Assembly: GCA_015232575.1 (NCBI GenBank)
Contig: JADFZL010000004.1
Coordinates: forward strand, 78,381 to 142,380
Reading direction: 5' to 3'
DNA: 64,000 nucleotides
From: Candidatus Rifleibacteriota bacterium
GTDB lineage: Bacteria > Muiribacteriota > Ozemobacteria > Ozemobacterales > Ozemobacteraceae
Part shown: positions 32,665-42,258 of the stretch, piece by piece
How positions within the stretch are numbered: the stretch's first letter is position 1
Layout of the letters: every line of letters begins with the position of its first letter
Notes under the pieces: model-generated
Databases searched by the model: none
The model's input: only the letters and a program-made list of their open reading frames with translations
What the model was told of the DNA's origin: nothing
Position numbers and translations under genes: made by a program

Positions 32665-34794
32665 ATGTGCGAAAGTCCACTAAAGATGAACTTACATAAA
32701 AACGTTTTACGTTCAGGATTTGTTTCTTATATTTTTCTTTTTATTGTAATGTTTATCTCTATTCTGTCGATTCAGTTTCATAAAATGGCTGAACAGGGGA
32801 GACAAATCGCTTTTCGCTCAAAACAGACTGAAGTTGCCCGTCAGATAGTTGAAGGTGCCCTGGAAGAAGCATATTCATGGTTTAACAGGGAAACTGCTGA
32901 TCCGAAGTCCGCTGCGTCACAATGGTTGATTTCCAGGAAAACCGACTTACTTTCCATTCCACTGAAGGTTTCTGCGGATGAAGCAAAAAACATGGTCAGA
33001 GCAAATGTTTCACCAGAATTGACAGCTTTTGCCAGACTGGTCGAGTATCGTACAAATGATGTTTCCGGAGCTCCTTATAGTTCATCAGATGGAAAAGATT
33101 GTATTGGTACTGTTGAATTCGGAGTTAAGCTTATTCTGAACCTTTCCAATTCACCATCCGGAAAAGCTGTTATGAGTTTCAAAGGTGTTCGCCACAACGA
33201 ATATCAACTTGCAAGCATTGTATCCCCAAGAGATAATTCCACGCAGAGGAGCTCTTATTCACAATGTTTTCTTCTTGATTATGTATTATTTGTACGAAAT
33301 GGCCTTGATGAATTCAGAAAGTACAATTCTTTTTCTTTGAATAATGAAAAAAAACGTATCATCATAGAACAGAAAAGCCTGCCTGCAGACAAGCGTGGAA
33401 AGATATACATTGGTGAGACCGATCCACAGAAATCTGCAACCGGGCAATTGACTAATCCACCGGTTGAAAATTATGTTTTTCTGAATGTTCCTGAATCGCT
33501 TCAGAAGCTTATTCCTCCATGCTCTCTGACACAGGCGATAACACACGATGAAGTCCTTTCCTTATACCCAGATCTTAATGATAAGCTTCTTGCAGAATTG
33601 AAGCGTGCGGAAAGCGCTGTGAAATCAGCACATTTTGAAAATCTGAAAGGCATTTTTGAAATTAAAACAATTCCGCTTCCAAAAAAAGAATATGTTTCAG
33701 ATACCGATATGTGGGAAAAGAATATGAGCTTTTTACTTTCAAAGCAATTTTCCGGCGCTGAAACTGTTTTTCCTCCAGAGTCAGGACATTTCTTTCTTGG
33801 CGAAGATCCTGAGTTCGCGGGTAATCCAGATAATGCTAAAAGTATTCTGGAAGGAGCAATTCGAAAAAGATTCCTCTATCTTGTTCACTTCCGAATTGAT
33901 TTTTCTAATGCAAGGGTTGTTGGTAAAGCGAAAAAAGGACCAATTTCAAAGAGTTTCAATGAAGCTATTCCAGCCAATGCTCAGAAAGATTTTCAGAAAG
34001 CTGAAAAGTTTGTTCCATGCATTCCTTTGCCAACGGATCTTTCAACTATAAATAACGATCAGAATCTCGAAAGATTTCTACGCATTCTTCCCACGATTGA
34101 TCAGAAATATCCTCAAGTTTCGCTTATCTCAAGATATGATTCCAGTTTTTCTTATGGCGGAAGTGGTGAGGACGTTCAGAAACCACCACAGAAAGCGCAG
34201 TTTGTACAACCAAAATTTTACAATTCCAAAGGACAGATCATAGATGTTCACCGCAGAGGCGCTGAAGGTTTCCGTCCGTTTAATTTCTTTTCATTATGGA
34301 GCAGAAAAAGTTTTCCGGTAGATGAACTCCAGAAGATCAATTTTTTGAGTCCAGACGAAGGATTAATTAAACCTCGCGGAATAATTCATTGTAAAGGGCC
34401 CTTCAATCTTTCTCCGAATGGCTCTGGTCAATGGAAGATCAAAGGGCAGGGTGTCATAATAGCTGATAGTTTCAACATAGCAGCTGGAATAACAAAAAGT
34501 GGTCCGGATGATCTGCTTGTAATGTTTACACGTAAAGGATCTATCAGAATAGATACAGATAAGCGTCTAGAGGTTGTACTTATGGCGATTAATGATAATG
34601 AAAATGGCTCAATACTTGTTCAGAAGCCGTTAAATCTTAAAGGTGCTCTTATCTGCGATCTGCTCGAAACTTACAGATGGGCAGACGGAAATCATCAGAT
34701 TGAATATGATCCGATTTTGAAAAGTACTACAGATTATCAATATCAGATTTGCCTTTCTCCATGGACAAATTTTGTAAAGATGTCAGAAGAATGA
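32665..34794 (+). CDS. Large minor pilin/pseudopilin-like protein (PilX/GspK type)
   Basis: About 709 residues with one N-terminal hydrophobic helix (LRSGFVSYIFLFIVMFISIL). A possible prepilin cleavage falls between Gly and Phe. There is no Glu at the fifth mature position, which is the known peculiarity of GspK-type tip pseudopilins. The helix is followed by a helical stalk (EVARQIVEGALEEAYSWF) and a very large, mostly beta globular region, more than double the size of ordinary GspK. The next two genes encode PilV- and PilW-like proteins, so this trio probably forms the tip complex of a type IV pilus or related fibre. The start is uncertain: TTG 32659, ATG 32665 and ATG 32686 are all in frame and none has a strong ribosome site. 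The stop overlaps the next start (ATGA). Confidence 0.7.
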   Translation: MCESPLKMNLHKNVLRSGFVSYIFLFIVMFISILSIQFHKMAEQGRQIAFRSKQTEVARQIVEGALEEAYSWFNRETADPKSAASQWLISRKTDLLSIPLKVSADEAKNMVRANVSPELTAFARLVEYRTNDVSGAPYSSSDGKDCIGTVEFGVKLILNLSNSPSGKAVMSFKGVRHNEYQLASIVSPRDNSTQRSSYSQCFLLDYVLFVRNGLDEFRKYNSFSLNNEKKRIIIEQKSLPADKRGKIYIGETDPQKSATGQLTNPPVENYVFLNVPESLQKLIPPCSLTQAITHDEVLSLYPDLNDKLLAELKRAESAVKSAHFENLKGIFEIKTIPLPKKEYVSDTDMWEKNMSFLLSKQFSGAETVFPPESGHFFLGEDPEFAGNPDNAKSILEGAIRKRFLYLVHFRIDFSNARVVGKAKKGPISKSFNEAIPANAQKDFQKAEKFVPCIPLPTDLSTINNDQNLERFLRILPTIDQKYPQVSLISRYDSSFSYGGSGEDVQKPPQKAQFVQPKFYNSKGQIIDVHRRGAEGFRPFNFFSLWSRKSFPVDELQKINFLSPDEGLIKPRGIIHCKGPFNLSPNGSGQWKIKGQGVIIADSFNIAAGITKSGPDDLLVMFTRKGSIRIDTDKRLEVVLMAINDNENGSILVQKPLNLKGALICDLLETYRWADGNHQIEYDPILKSTTDYQYQICLSPWTNFVKMSEE

Positions 34795-35246
34795 AAATTA
34801 AAAATAGAGCTTTTTCGATGGTGGAAGTATTGATTGCTATTATATTTCTCGCCACAGTGATCGTTGGAATAACAAATGTTACTTTTATGGCCAGTAAAAG
34901 TTCGATGGATGCGTATTATGAATTACTTGCGCTTCAACTGGCGCAGGAACCAATAGAAATATTCAGAACTTTTGGTTACATGTGGTTATCAACATATTCG
35001 ACTCATACTCTACCTGCTTATCCTCTTGATACCTGGAATCCGGTTTCATCACCAGCGATTGGTGGAATTCAATATCCGCCCGAAGCATCTCTTTTTCAGC
35101 GGAAAATTACACTGAAACCCATTACTGGAGCAATAAATGCGGTAAAAGTCAAAGTTCAGATTGCCCCAAAAGAACTCAGCCGTGTTAAAATATGGCTTTC
35201 ACAGAGTGACATCTCTGTTGAAGCTTTGATTTGTGAAAAGCCATGA
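34791..35246 (+). CDS. Minor pilin, PilV/GspI type
   Basis: A 151-residue prepilin. A short basic leader (MKIKNRA) precedes the class-III cleavage site, cut between Ala7 and Phe8: FSMVEVLIAIIFLATVIVGI with Glu at mature position 5. The usual Gly before the cut is Ala here. The globular part is short and ends in beta strands (KVKVQIAPKELSRVKIWL). The start is the ATG at 34791, overlapping the stop of the preceding gene by four bases; an in-frame ATG 14 codons upstream would bury the leader. It would assemble at the pilus tip after processing by the prepilin peptidase PilD, which is not in the window. Confidence 0.82.
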   Translation: MKIKNRAFSMVEVLIAIIFLATVIVGITNVTFMASKSSMDAYYELLALQLAQEPIEIFRTFGYMWLSTYSTHTLPAYPLDTWNPVSSPAIGGIQYPPEASLFQRKITLKPITGAINAVKVKVQIAPKELSRVKIWLSQSDISVEALICEKP

Positions 35247-35303
35247 TAATTGAATTAGAAGAAATAATGACAGCAAAATACTGCCTCTTTGTGAGAATGC
35301 ACA

Positions 35304-36143
35304 GTGTTCTTTATTAAGAAAATTAAAAACATCAAAAAGCGATACTACCCTTTTGAACTTAAATTGTTTGATAGGCGCATAAATCTTTCAAGCACTGGAT
35401 TTTCTTTGCCTGAAATTCTAGTTGTTGCGATGCTCGGAGTAATGCTTGCTGTGCCTGGATATAGAATTTTCAGGGGTTCATCTCAGGCTTCGTTACAGGG
35501 AATTCAGCAACTGGATATGGTTTCTGAGGGGCGTATGATAATAAGATTACTTCATAATGATTTGAAAACAGCATGCATTGCTCTTTCAGAAAAGGATACC
35601 CAGTATAGTTTTGTTGATTATGTTAAAGCTACCGGTGTTGGTGGTACTTCAATTGCTGGAACGGTATATAAGTTTCTTTCATTTTCTTCTCATGTAAGTC
35701 CAGATGATGCGGCATCAGCACGTTCTACTTCCGGGCTGGGCATTAAATGTGCCAATGAAATTTCCTATTCAATAAAACAGTCAGAAAAACCCGATATGCC
35801 ATTTTATATTTTAACCCGTACTGAAAAAGTTCATCCGAAGCTTGGTGGAGAAACAAAAGAACGGATTTTATCCAGACGCGTAAATTTTTTCAGTATTCAG
35901 GCAGTTGAATTGCAGACGACAGAGGGAAAAAATCAGTGGTTTTTCAACATTACCCTTCAGCTTGCAGAAGCCAGAAATCCTGCGAATTTGAAAAATTTGT
36001 CTAAAAATGGCCCTGTTTTGAATATGCAAAGCGGGATGATGATAACAGACTTTTTTGATGTGGTTTGTCCAACAATGTTCGCATCAATGTGGAATCGTAA
36101 TTATGCAAACAGAAACTGGCATACCCTCATTCAAGCTCCTTAA
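35304..36143 (+). CDS. Minor pilin, PilW/GspJ type
   Basis: A 279-residue prepilin with an unusually long basic leader of about 32 residues, then the cleavage site TG/FSLPEILVVAMLGVMLA with Glu at mature position 5. The rest resembles PilW/GspJ: a helical stalk (MVSEGRMIIRLLHNDLK) and a beta-rich head. The first codon is GTG at 35304 with no clear ribosome site; start codons closer to the cleavage site would give a more normal leader but are only TTG. It follows the PilV-like gene by 57 bases and is the last of the pilin trio. A palindromic repeat lies just downstream. Confidence 0.78.
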   Translation: MFFIKKIKNIKKRYYPFELKLFDRRINLSSTGFSLPEILVVAMLGVMLAVPGYRIFRGSSQASLQGIQQLDMVSEGRMIIRLLHNDLKTACIALSEKDTQYSFVDYVKATGVGGTSIAGTVYKFLSFSSHVSPDDAASARSTSGLGIKCANEISYSIKQSEKPDMPFYILTRTEKVHPKLGGETKERILSRRVNFFSIQAVELQTTEGKNQWFFNITLQLAEARNPANLKNLSKNGPVLNMQSGMMITDFFDVVCPTMFASMWNRNYANRNWHTLIQAP

Positions 36144-36180
36144 TACAGCAACTCTTAATAAAGGGGTCATTAAACAATGT

Positions 36181-36211
36181 ATGAGATCTCTCACATTCGT
36201 TCGAGATGGCA
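36181..36211. repeat. Dispersed TCTCACATTCGTTCGAGATG motif
   Basis: This is the third copy of the motif found at 2687 and 6991, here between convergent genes. As at 6987 it is preceded by GAGA/GATC. Confidence 0.5.
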
Positions 36212-36282
36212 GCCCACCACGAAGTAAGTTAACACGCAAATTTGCCACCCTGTTTAAGGTTTTGTGTATTTAGTCAGTGGTT

Positions 36283-38769
36283 TTATTTAATGACATTCAG
36301 ATTGATACATTGGGCTCTTATTGAGCCATTTTCAGTGATTCTGAAGGGAACACAGTTGACTTTGATTTTTGTGCCGGGATTGTATTTCGCAAATAAAGTT
36401 CCAGCAGCAGGTTGAAGAAGGTAAGTTTTTCCATCCTGAGCATTCAAAATAATTCCGCCGGTTTCGCTTTGAACTACATTACCTTCGGTAGTCAACAATG
36501 AAGAAAAAACCTGACTTCCAATAGTTTTTTGAGCCGGGGTTATACTCGCGGGTGTTATTGCATAAAAATACATCGCTGCGATAATAAGAATTGAGCCGAA
36601 CGAAAACTTTGGATATTTTGAAAATGAATCTGCTGCAAGATAGTAAATTTCTGAAGCAGCCTGTTTGATGTATTGAGAAAAGTCTGTTTCCGGTGCTTCC
36701 TTTGTAAGAGCCTTTACGCTGTATGGGGCAGGTGTCTTCCGCTTACTTTCTTCGTCTTCCAGGAGGCGCATTTTTAGGGAAGACTCTGAGTTTTCCCAGT
36801 TAATGGAAGGTATCTGCTGAGTGCTTTTCAGAAATTCAAAATTTTCCCGCCTTGTTTGTACAATCGTCTGAGAAAATGTTATCTGATTATTAATGAGAAG
36901 TTTCTTTTCAAGTTGTGCAAGTAGAAAAAGATTTTCCGGATCAGGATTTGCTTTGAAGAAAAAAAGAGCAGCTTCAAAAAGTTTGTCAGAAGTGCAATTT
37001 TTTATAAATTCAAAAAGCAGTTGGCGAACTGCAATGAAGTCAAAATGAATAAGGCATGCCAACGCTTTTTCGGCTGATTCCTGATTTTGTTTAAAAAGCA
37101 TTGTCCTGATTGCAGAAATGCTCTGTTTCAGATCTACTTTTGTAAGAACTTTAATTGCGGCACTTTTTATTCTTATGTTTTCACTTTGAAGAATGGAACC
37201 CAAGAATGGAAAAAACCAGTCAAAGTCAAATTCTCCTAAATATTCAACTGCTGCCTGAGCAAGTTGAGGGGTTCTGGATTTGAAATTTTGCCTTGCACAA
37301 TCAACATATCCGTTGTCTTCAAAACGCTTTGCCGTCTTTAATATAATAGCATGAATATCAGAATGTTCATGCTTATCAAGTGAAATCTTTTGCAGAAATG
37401 CTTTATGTTTTTTGAACAAATCAGCTGATAAGCCAGCAATATTTCTGATTTTTTCTTCATGTACCAATTCTGGAAAATCTATTTCAAAGCTCCCTGTCCG
37501 CCGAGGTTCTGTTTCGGAAGATGCTTCGGAAGTTTTGTTAGTGAAATTTTCTTCAGCATTTTTTTGAATATTTCCTTCACTCTTTTCGACCTTTTCTTGG
37601 GGCTCTGAATCAATATCTTTACTCAGTAAGAAATCCTGAATTGCAGAAGAAGCTTTTGAGGAGATAGACCATTTCAGGGCTTCCTGAAGCGTTTCTCTTA
37701 AAAGCAAATTTTTAAGTTTTTCATTTATCTGAAAGTTCTCTTTAATAAATTCAATCTCTTCATTGTCCAGAGATGAAATAAGCTCTCTAACCCACTGAAC
37801 AGCACCTCTTTTTTTTATCCACTTTTTAAGAGTTTCGAAATATTTCTGATAATCATTCCCGAGTATCTGAGCCTTTTCAATATTCCGGCAACTGTTCTGA
37901 AGAATTTCCTGAAGTATTTCGCGTTTTGTACCAGATGTTTTTTCAAGTAACTCCCAGATTCTGAATGGTACTTCCAGGTCGGGATTATTTTCGATAAAAA
38001 TTCCTATCCGGGATAAAATGTCCGGGTCTTGTGCAAGGGATAAAGTTTTCAGAAAGATTGGCTTGACGCGGTCAAACGGAAGAAAAAGTGAAATCTGCAG
38101 TGCTGCAATGACCACATTTGGATCACTGGTTTCCAACAGGAGCTCAAGATGACGCAGGGCTTCCTCCAGATCAATCTGAGCAAGTCCTCGTATGGCAAGA
38201 GAACGTATTCTAGGGTCCTGGTGAATAAGAAAACGCGGCAGATCACGTTTCAAGACATCCGGAGCTTTGGATACCAGCAATTCCAGAACGGCCAGACGCA
38301 TGAACAGATGATTGCACCGTAAATATAAAAGCAGATCCTTTAAAAAAGCATTTGGGAAAAAATTACCGAATGTACGTACAACAGCCAGATTTATGCTCAT
38401 GTCGCCATCTGGATTAAGTAATTTTAGTGCAATTTCAGCTAGTGATTTAACTCTATTGGTTTTCAGAGAGCTTAGTAAAAGCAGTTTTTCATTGTTTTCT
38501 GCCTGATAAAATTTTTCTAAAAAGTCTTTATCTGAAAGATTTTCTGTTATATCTGAGCCCTTAATACGTTCACAAATAATTGCTATTGCATGTTCAAGCA
38601 TAACCAGACATTCAGAATCGTCTTCTACTGATTTTCGTTTTTTCAGCAGATCAATTATCTCTGGCGAGTTTGATTCTCTGATGATCTTTTCAATTGCATA
38701 AAGTCTGAATGACCTGACTGGAGCATCTAGTTCCTCCAGTATCGACTTTGCAATTTTATTTTCCGTCAT
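36283..38769 (-). CDS. HEAT-repeat protein with C-terminal membrane anchor
   Basis: An 828-residue protein whose first 390 residues and 430-640 stretch are built of short helical pairs of HEAT type (RSFRLYAIEKIIRESNSPEI, DPRIRSLAIRGLAQIDLEEA, NIRIKSAAIKVLTKVDLKQS). They are separated by an acidic and Ser/Thr-rich linker (about 395-430). Near the C-terminus a single transmembrane helix (FGSILIIAAMYFYAITPAS) is followed by about 80 residues of beta-rich OB-like character facing the other side. HEAT arrays bind proteins; no partner is evident. AGGA lies nine bases before the ATG. The gap 38770-39109 behind it is AT-rich and empty of genes; it carries the divergent promoters. Confidence 0.78.
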   Translation of the reverse strand: MTENKIAKSILEELDAPVRSFRLYAIEKIIRESNSPEIIDLLKKRKSVEDDSECLVMLEHAIAIICERIKGSDITENLSDKDFLEKFYQAENNEKLLLLSSLKTNRVKSLAEIALKLLNPDGDMSINLAVVRTFGNFFPNAFLKDLLLYLRCNHLFMRLAVLELLVSKAPDVLKRDLPRFLIHQDPRIRSLAIRGLAQIDLEEALRHLELLLETSDPNVVIAALQISLFLPFDRVKPIFLKTLSLAQDPDILSRIGIFIENNPDLEVPFRIWELLEKTSGTKREILQEILQNSCRNIEKAQILGNDYQKYFETLKKWIKKRGAVQWVRELISSLDNEEIEFIKENFQINEKLKNLLLRETLQEALKWSISSKASSAIQDFLLSKDIDSEPQEKVEKSEGNIQKNAEENFTNKTSEASSETEPRRTGSFEIDFPELVHEEKIRNIAGLSADLFKKHKAFLQKISLDKHEHSDIHAIILKTAKRFEDNGYVDCARQNFKSRTPQLAQAAVEYLGEFDFDWFFPFLGSILQSENIRIKSAAIKVLTKVDLKQSISAIRTMLFKQNQESAEKALACLIHFDFIAVRQLLFEFIKNCTSDKLFEAALFFFKANPDPENLFLLAQLEKKLLINNQITFSQTIVQTRRENFEFLKSTQQIPSINWENSESSLKMRLLEDEESKRKTPAPYSVKALTKEAPETDFSQYIKQAASEIYYLAADSFSKYPKFSFGSILIIAAMYFYAITPASITPAQKTIGSQVFSSLLTTEGNVVQSETGGIILNAQDGKTYLLQPAAGTLFAKYNPGTKIKVNCVPFRITENGSIRAQCINLNVIK

Positions 38770-39109
38770 TGGATTAATCCTTTATTGATTCTGCATGCCG
38801 GCAAAATTTTTTTTCAAAACAGCACTAACGTAAAAATATCACAAACAGGCCGAATAATTCTATCACAACAGATAATCTCTAACAATATCAAACCTGAATG
38901 AAACTTAAACAATAAAATCATCTACTCATTAATCAGTGGTTTAAGAACCCTCGCTTTTTTCCTATCTCGTGGCATCGCCTGGGAGAGGGAAAATTATACG
39001 AATTATTGAGTTTATAACAAGAAAAACAGTTGAGGTTGAGAATAAAAAAAGGTAGAATGAGAAGGGTTTTATGGTTTGGACAAATTTTTCCCCGATCTGG
39101 AGAAAGCGT

Positions 39110-39460
39110 ATGGATAATTTTAAAATAAGTTTTAGTGACTGTTTCGGGTTTCCGGTCATTTCGTTCGAGGGATATTGTTCGAACGATGGTGGAAAAGCGC
39201 TTTCAAATAAAGTCAGAGAAATTCTCAAACAGTCTAAGAACAGGATCGTTCTCGATTTCAGCAGGTGTACCATAATTAGTAGTCCGGGAATGGCTGCTTT
39301 GCTGGATACTGCCATGGAAATAGTTGAGGATTTTCAGGGAAAATGTTGCATTGCAGGTCTCGATCAACCTAAAAAACAGTTTTTACAGATGGCTGGTATT
39401 ATACCTATTCTGGATACTGCCGAAACAATAGAAGAAGCCTGTAAACAAGTCAAAGTCTGA
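39110..39460 (+). CDS. STAS-domain anti-sigma-factor antagonist
   Basis: A 116-residue single STAS domain of the SpoIIAA/RsbV type. These proteins switch partners according to phosphorylation of a conserved serine, here Ser57/Ser58 in ISSPGMAAL, where the usual DSSG reads SSPG. I start it at ATG 39110 because GGAG lies seven bases upstream; an in-frame ATG 13 codons earlier has none. Its TGA stop is followed at once by the GTG start of a SpoIIE-type phosphatase (TGAGTG), which would dephosphorylate it. The matching anti-sigma kinase is not seen in the window. Confidence 0.88.
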   Translation: MDNFKISFSDCFGFPVISFEGYCSNDGGKALSNKVREILKQSKNRIVLDFSRCTIISSPGMAALLDTAMEIVEDFQGKCCIAGLDQPKKQFLQMAGIIPILDTAETIEEACKQVKV

Positions 39461-42256
39461 GTGAAAAGAAGAATCTTCTGGGTTGCTTCACTCTTGATTT
39501 TTTTTGCCCTGCCGCTTTTGCTGGCAATCTACGGCTATGGCACGCGTCTTGACGAAATTGACGAGCTTTCAAACGAGAAAACTTTTGCACTTCAGGAACG
39601 GATTTTACTTGGCCTGAGGAAAAATGAGGACACCCACAATTGTATTGATTTATTAATCAGAGAATTGTTCTCCTTGTTGAGAACTGATAAGGGGCGTTTA
39701 ATTAAGGGTGTTGGGGAAGTAAAGAGGCGTTTTCCCGGAATAATAAGTGTCTATGCTGTCAATAAAGATGGCGAACTGATAAAAGAAGCGTCTGAGCCTG
39801 ATTCACCCAAATATATTCTGAAAACACTTTATCAGAATTGCATGAAGACCCTTGGCGGCAATAATTCGCTTGAAAAGGTGTGGCCGCAGGTTCGGGCATT
39901 TATTGGAAGGGAAGCTGTTCCTGAAGCTTTCAGAGACAAAAGAAACGTCATCTGTGAAGTTAATCCAGGAAAATCGAAACACTGGTTTTCTTTCAACATT
40001 GGCAGTAATGGAGCGGTTTTTGCTCACATTGACGAGTGCGAGGGCTGGTCTGATCTTGGAATGAAAGACCGGATTCGCTCATATCTGAGAAAAAAAGGTA
40101 ACCATTTTTTTCAGGTTGGAATTACTGCGCCAGGAGACAGTTTTCCCAGTGCCCCTGTTTCATTTGCAATATTACAGCATCAGAAGAATTCACGATCATC
40201 GTTTCTCTTTCAAAACAGTACTATTTATGTTAACAGATTAAAATCATCCTCATTTCTCTGGATAGCTTTTCAAAAGGGTGTCTTTTACGAAACCAGCTTT
40301 CATAGACTTCTTTCGGCTGTATTTGGCACACTTCTTTTTGCATTTCTCGCATATATTTCTGCAAAAATTCATTTTGGAAATCAATATTTCTTCTTTTCAA
40401 TCAGATGGCGTCTGATATCATTGTTTTTTTATGCAAGTCTGCTTCCATTGCTGATAATCTTCTCGGTTGGATGGGATTACATGAAAAAAGAATATAATGC
40501 GAAAATGGCAGAATGCTTCGAAAAGGCTGAACAGTCACTTCGAACAATCGATCTTCATTTTCCATTGTTAAGAATGACTATTCAGAATAACCTTAACAGA
40601 GGGCTTGGAGATGTCAAATACTCCTCTCCTGATGAAATTTCCAGAACTCACAGGACTTTGTCTTTTCTATGCAAAAGATATAAGGCTAATTCGCTGGTTT
40701 TGTACAATAGAAAGGGCCAGAGCGAATTCTGGTCGCGCGGAGTAGCACATTCGAATCCTATGGATAAAGGTGGAAAAGCTTTTGGTGAACTTATTCAGGC
40801 TGCTATCCCTTATTTGAATAATGAAGAAGCTGATTTAAAAACAACTTTGAAGGCAGACTTCTTTCAGGCATTTGGAGGATTTAATCTGGTAGCCATTCTG
40901 GCGAACGGAATTGGTAAAATGGAAGAGTTTCAATTTACACGTAAGCGAGCCTGGTTGTACTTTAAAGCATTTTACAATGATATGAAAAAAGTGACGCATA
41001 TACTGGGTTTTACCTGGGATAGAGATGACCTTGAAAAGGAATATATTGCGAGACAAACCAGCCGGAGGAAATATATTCCACCAGGAATAAATGTAATTGC
41101 ACTTGGAACAGTCAAAGAATGGAATGTTACACCTTCTGAACGTTTGTTGCCTGTGGCCAGATCTCTTGCAACCTGGATAGAACTGTGGCAGGGTACAATT
41201 AATAGAAAAGTTTTCAGAAAGAAAAATACTATCTTTTTTACCGGAATAAAGCCCAAAGAGCTAAAGAGTTGTATTCTTATTGCGGTACAGAATGATTTCG
41301 AGATTTTGCAGAGAATAGGCAGAATGAGACGTTCACTATATGTTTTTGCGGTCATCTGCATAATAATAAGCGTTTTTCTAGGTCTTGTACTTTCTCAGAA
41401 AATTCTTAACCCGATTGAGAATCTATCACAGGGAGTAATTTCTGTTCAGAATAAGCAGTTTCAGTTCCGGGTTCCGGTTCTTGAAACAGACGAACTTGGA
41501 AATTTAACTGAAATGTTTAATCAGATGGTGGAAAACCTTTATGAAGTTGATATGGCTCAGGAAGTGCAGAGCCAGCTTTTTCCGGCACAATCGCTTCAAC
41601 TTGGTGAATATCTTGTTTTTGGAAAGACTTTGTCTGCAAGCCAACTTGGTGGAGATTATTTCGATTATCTTTCAATTTCGAATCGTTATATTTTCGTTCT
41701 TATCGGTGACGTAACCGGACACGGTGTTCCTGCCGCACTTGTAATGGCTATGGCAAAAGGTATTGTTGAGGAAAAAGCATCTGCTGGTGCCGATTTATCA
41801 GAAGTAATTACAATTCTTAATGCTACAATGTACAAGACATTGAAAAGAAAGCGTCTTATGACAGCTAATTTTTTCTGTATTGATACAATATCTCATGAAT
41901 GCAGGTTTTTTAACTGCGGGCATCCCTTTCCTTTTCTTATGAGTTCTAATGGCGATATTAACATGATAGAAGGCTCTGGCGTAGCACTTGGAGTCAGGGA
42001 AAAAATTCGCCTTACACCTGTTTCGTTTACTTTGAATAAAGGTGAGAGAATTATCATGTACACCGATGGTCTTGTAGAATCAATTCCGGCAACAAAAGAA
42101 GCCAGCAGTTATGAACAGTTCAGGAAATATTTATCAAGTCGCCCTTGTTTACCTGCAGAACCAGCTTGCAATGATTATCTCAATCATCACAGACAGACTT
42201 TATCCGGAGAGCCCCTGCCGGATGACTTCACATTTGTACTGATCGAGCATGTATGA
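39461..42256 (+). CDS. Membrane SpoIIE-type PP2C phosphatase with HAMP
   Basis: A 931-residue sensor phosphatase. An N-terminal helix (FWVASLLIFFALPLLLAIYG) opens a sensory region; further membrane segments lie at about 280-340 and 625-645 (YVFAVICIIISVFLGLVL). A HAMP linker (about 645-695, LETDELGNLTEMFNQMV) connects to the SpoIIE/PP2C domain (about 710-931). Metal-binding motifs GGDYFDY, IGDVTGHG and the late YTDGLVES are present. It should dephosphorylate the STAS protein encoded immediately upstream in response to an extracytoplasmic cue. The start is GTG, directly after the preceding stop. The sensory domain is not a type I recognise. Confidence 0.88.
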   Translation: MKRRIFWVASLLIFFALPLLLAIYGYGTRLDEIDELSNEKTFALQERILLGLRKNEDTHNCIDLLIRELFSLLRTDKGRLIKGVGEVKRRFPGIISVYAVNKDGELIKEASEPDSPKYILKTLYQNCMKTLGGNNSLEKVWPQVRAFIGREAVPEAFRDKRNVICEVNPGKSKHWFSFNIGSNGAVFAHIDECEGWSDLGMKDRIRSYLRKKGNHFFQVGITAPGDSFPSAPVSFAILQHQKNSRSSFLFQNSTIYVNRLKSSSFLWIAFQKGVFYETSFHRLLSAVFGTLLFAFLAYISAKIHFGNQYFFFSIRWRLISLFFYASLLPLLIIFSVGWDYMKKEYNAKMAECFEKAEQSLRTIDLHFPLLRMTIQNNLNRGLGDVKYSSPDEISRTHRTLSFLCKRYKANSLVLYNRKGQSEFWSRGVAHSNPMDKGGKAFGELIQAAIPYLNNEEADLKTTLKADFFQAFGGFNLVAILANGIGKMEEFQFTRKRAWLYFKAFYNDMKKVTHILGFTWDRDDLEKEYIARQTSRRKYIPPGINVIALGTVKEWNVTPSERLLPVARSLATWIELWQGTINRKVFRKKNTIFFTGIKPKELKSCILIAVQNDFEILQRIGRMRRSLYVFAVICIIISVFLGLVLSQKILNPIENLSQGVISVQNKQFQFRVPVLETDELGNLTEMFNQMVENLYEVDMAQEVQSQLFPAQSLQLGEYLVFGKTLSASQLGGDYFDYLSISNRYIFVLIGDVTGHGVPAALVMAMAKGIVEEKASAGADLSEVITILNATMYKTLKRKRLMTANFFCIDTISHECRFFNCGHPFPFLMSSNGDINMIEGSGVALGVREKIRLTPVSFTLNKGERIIMYTDGLVESIPATKEASSYEQFRKYLSSRPCLPAEPACNDYLNHHRQTLSGEPLPDDFTFVLIEHV

Positions 42257-42258
42257 AA

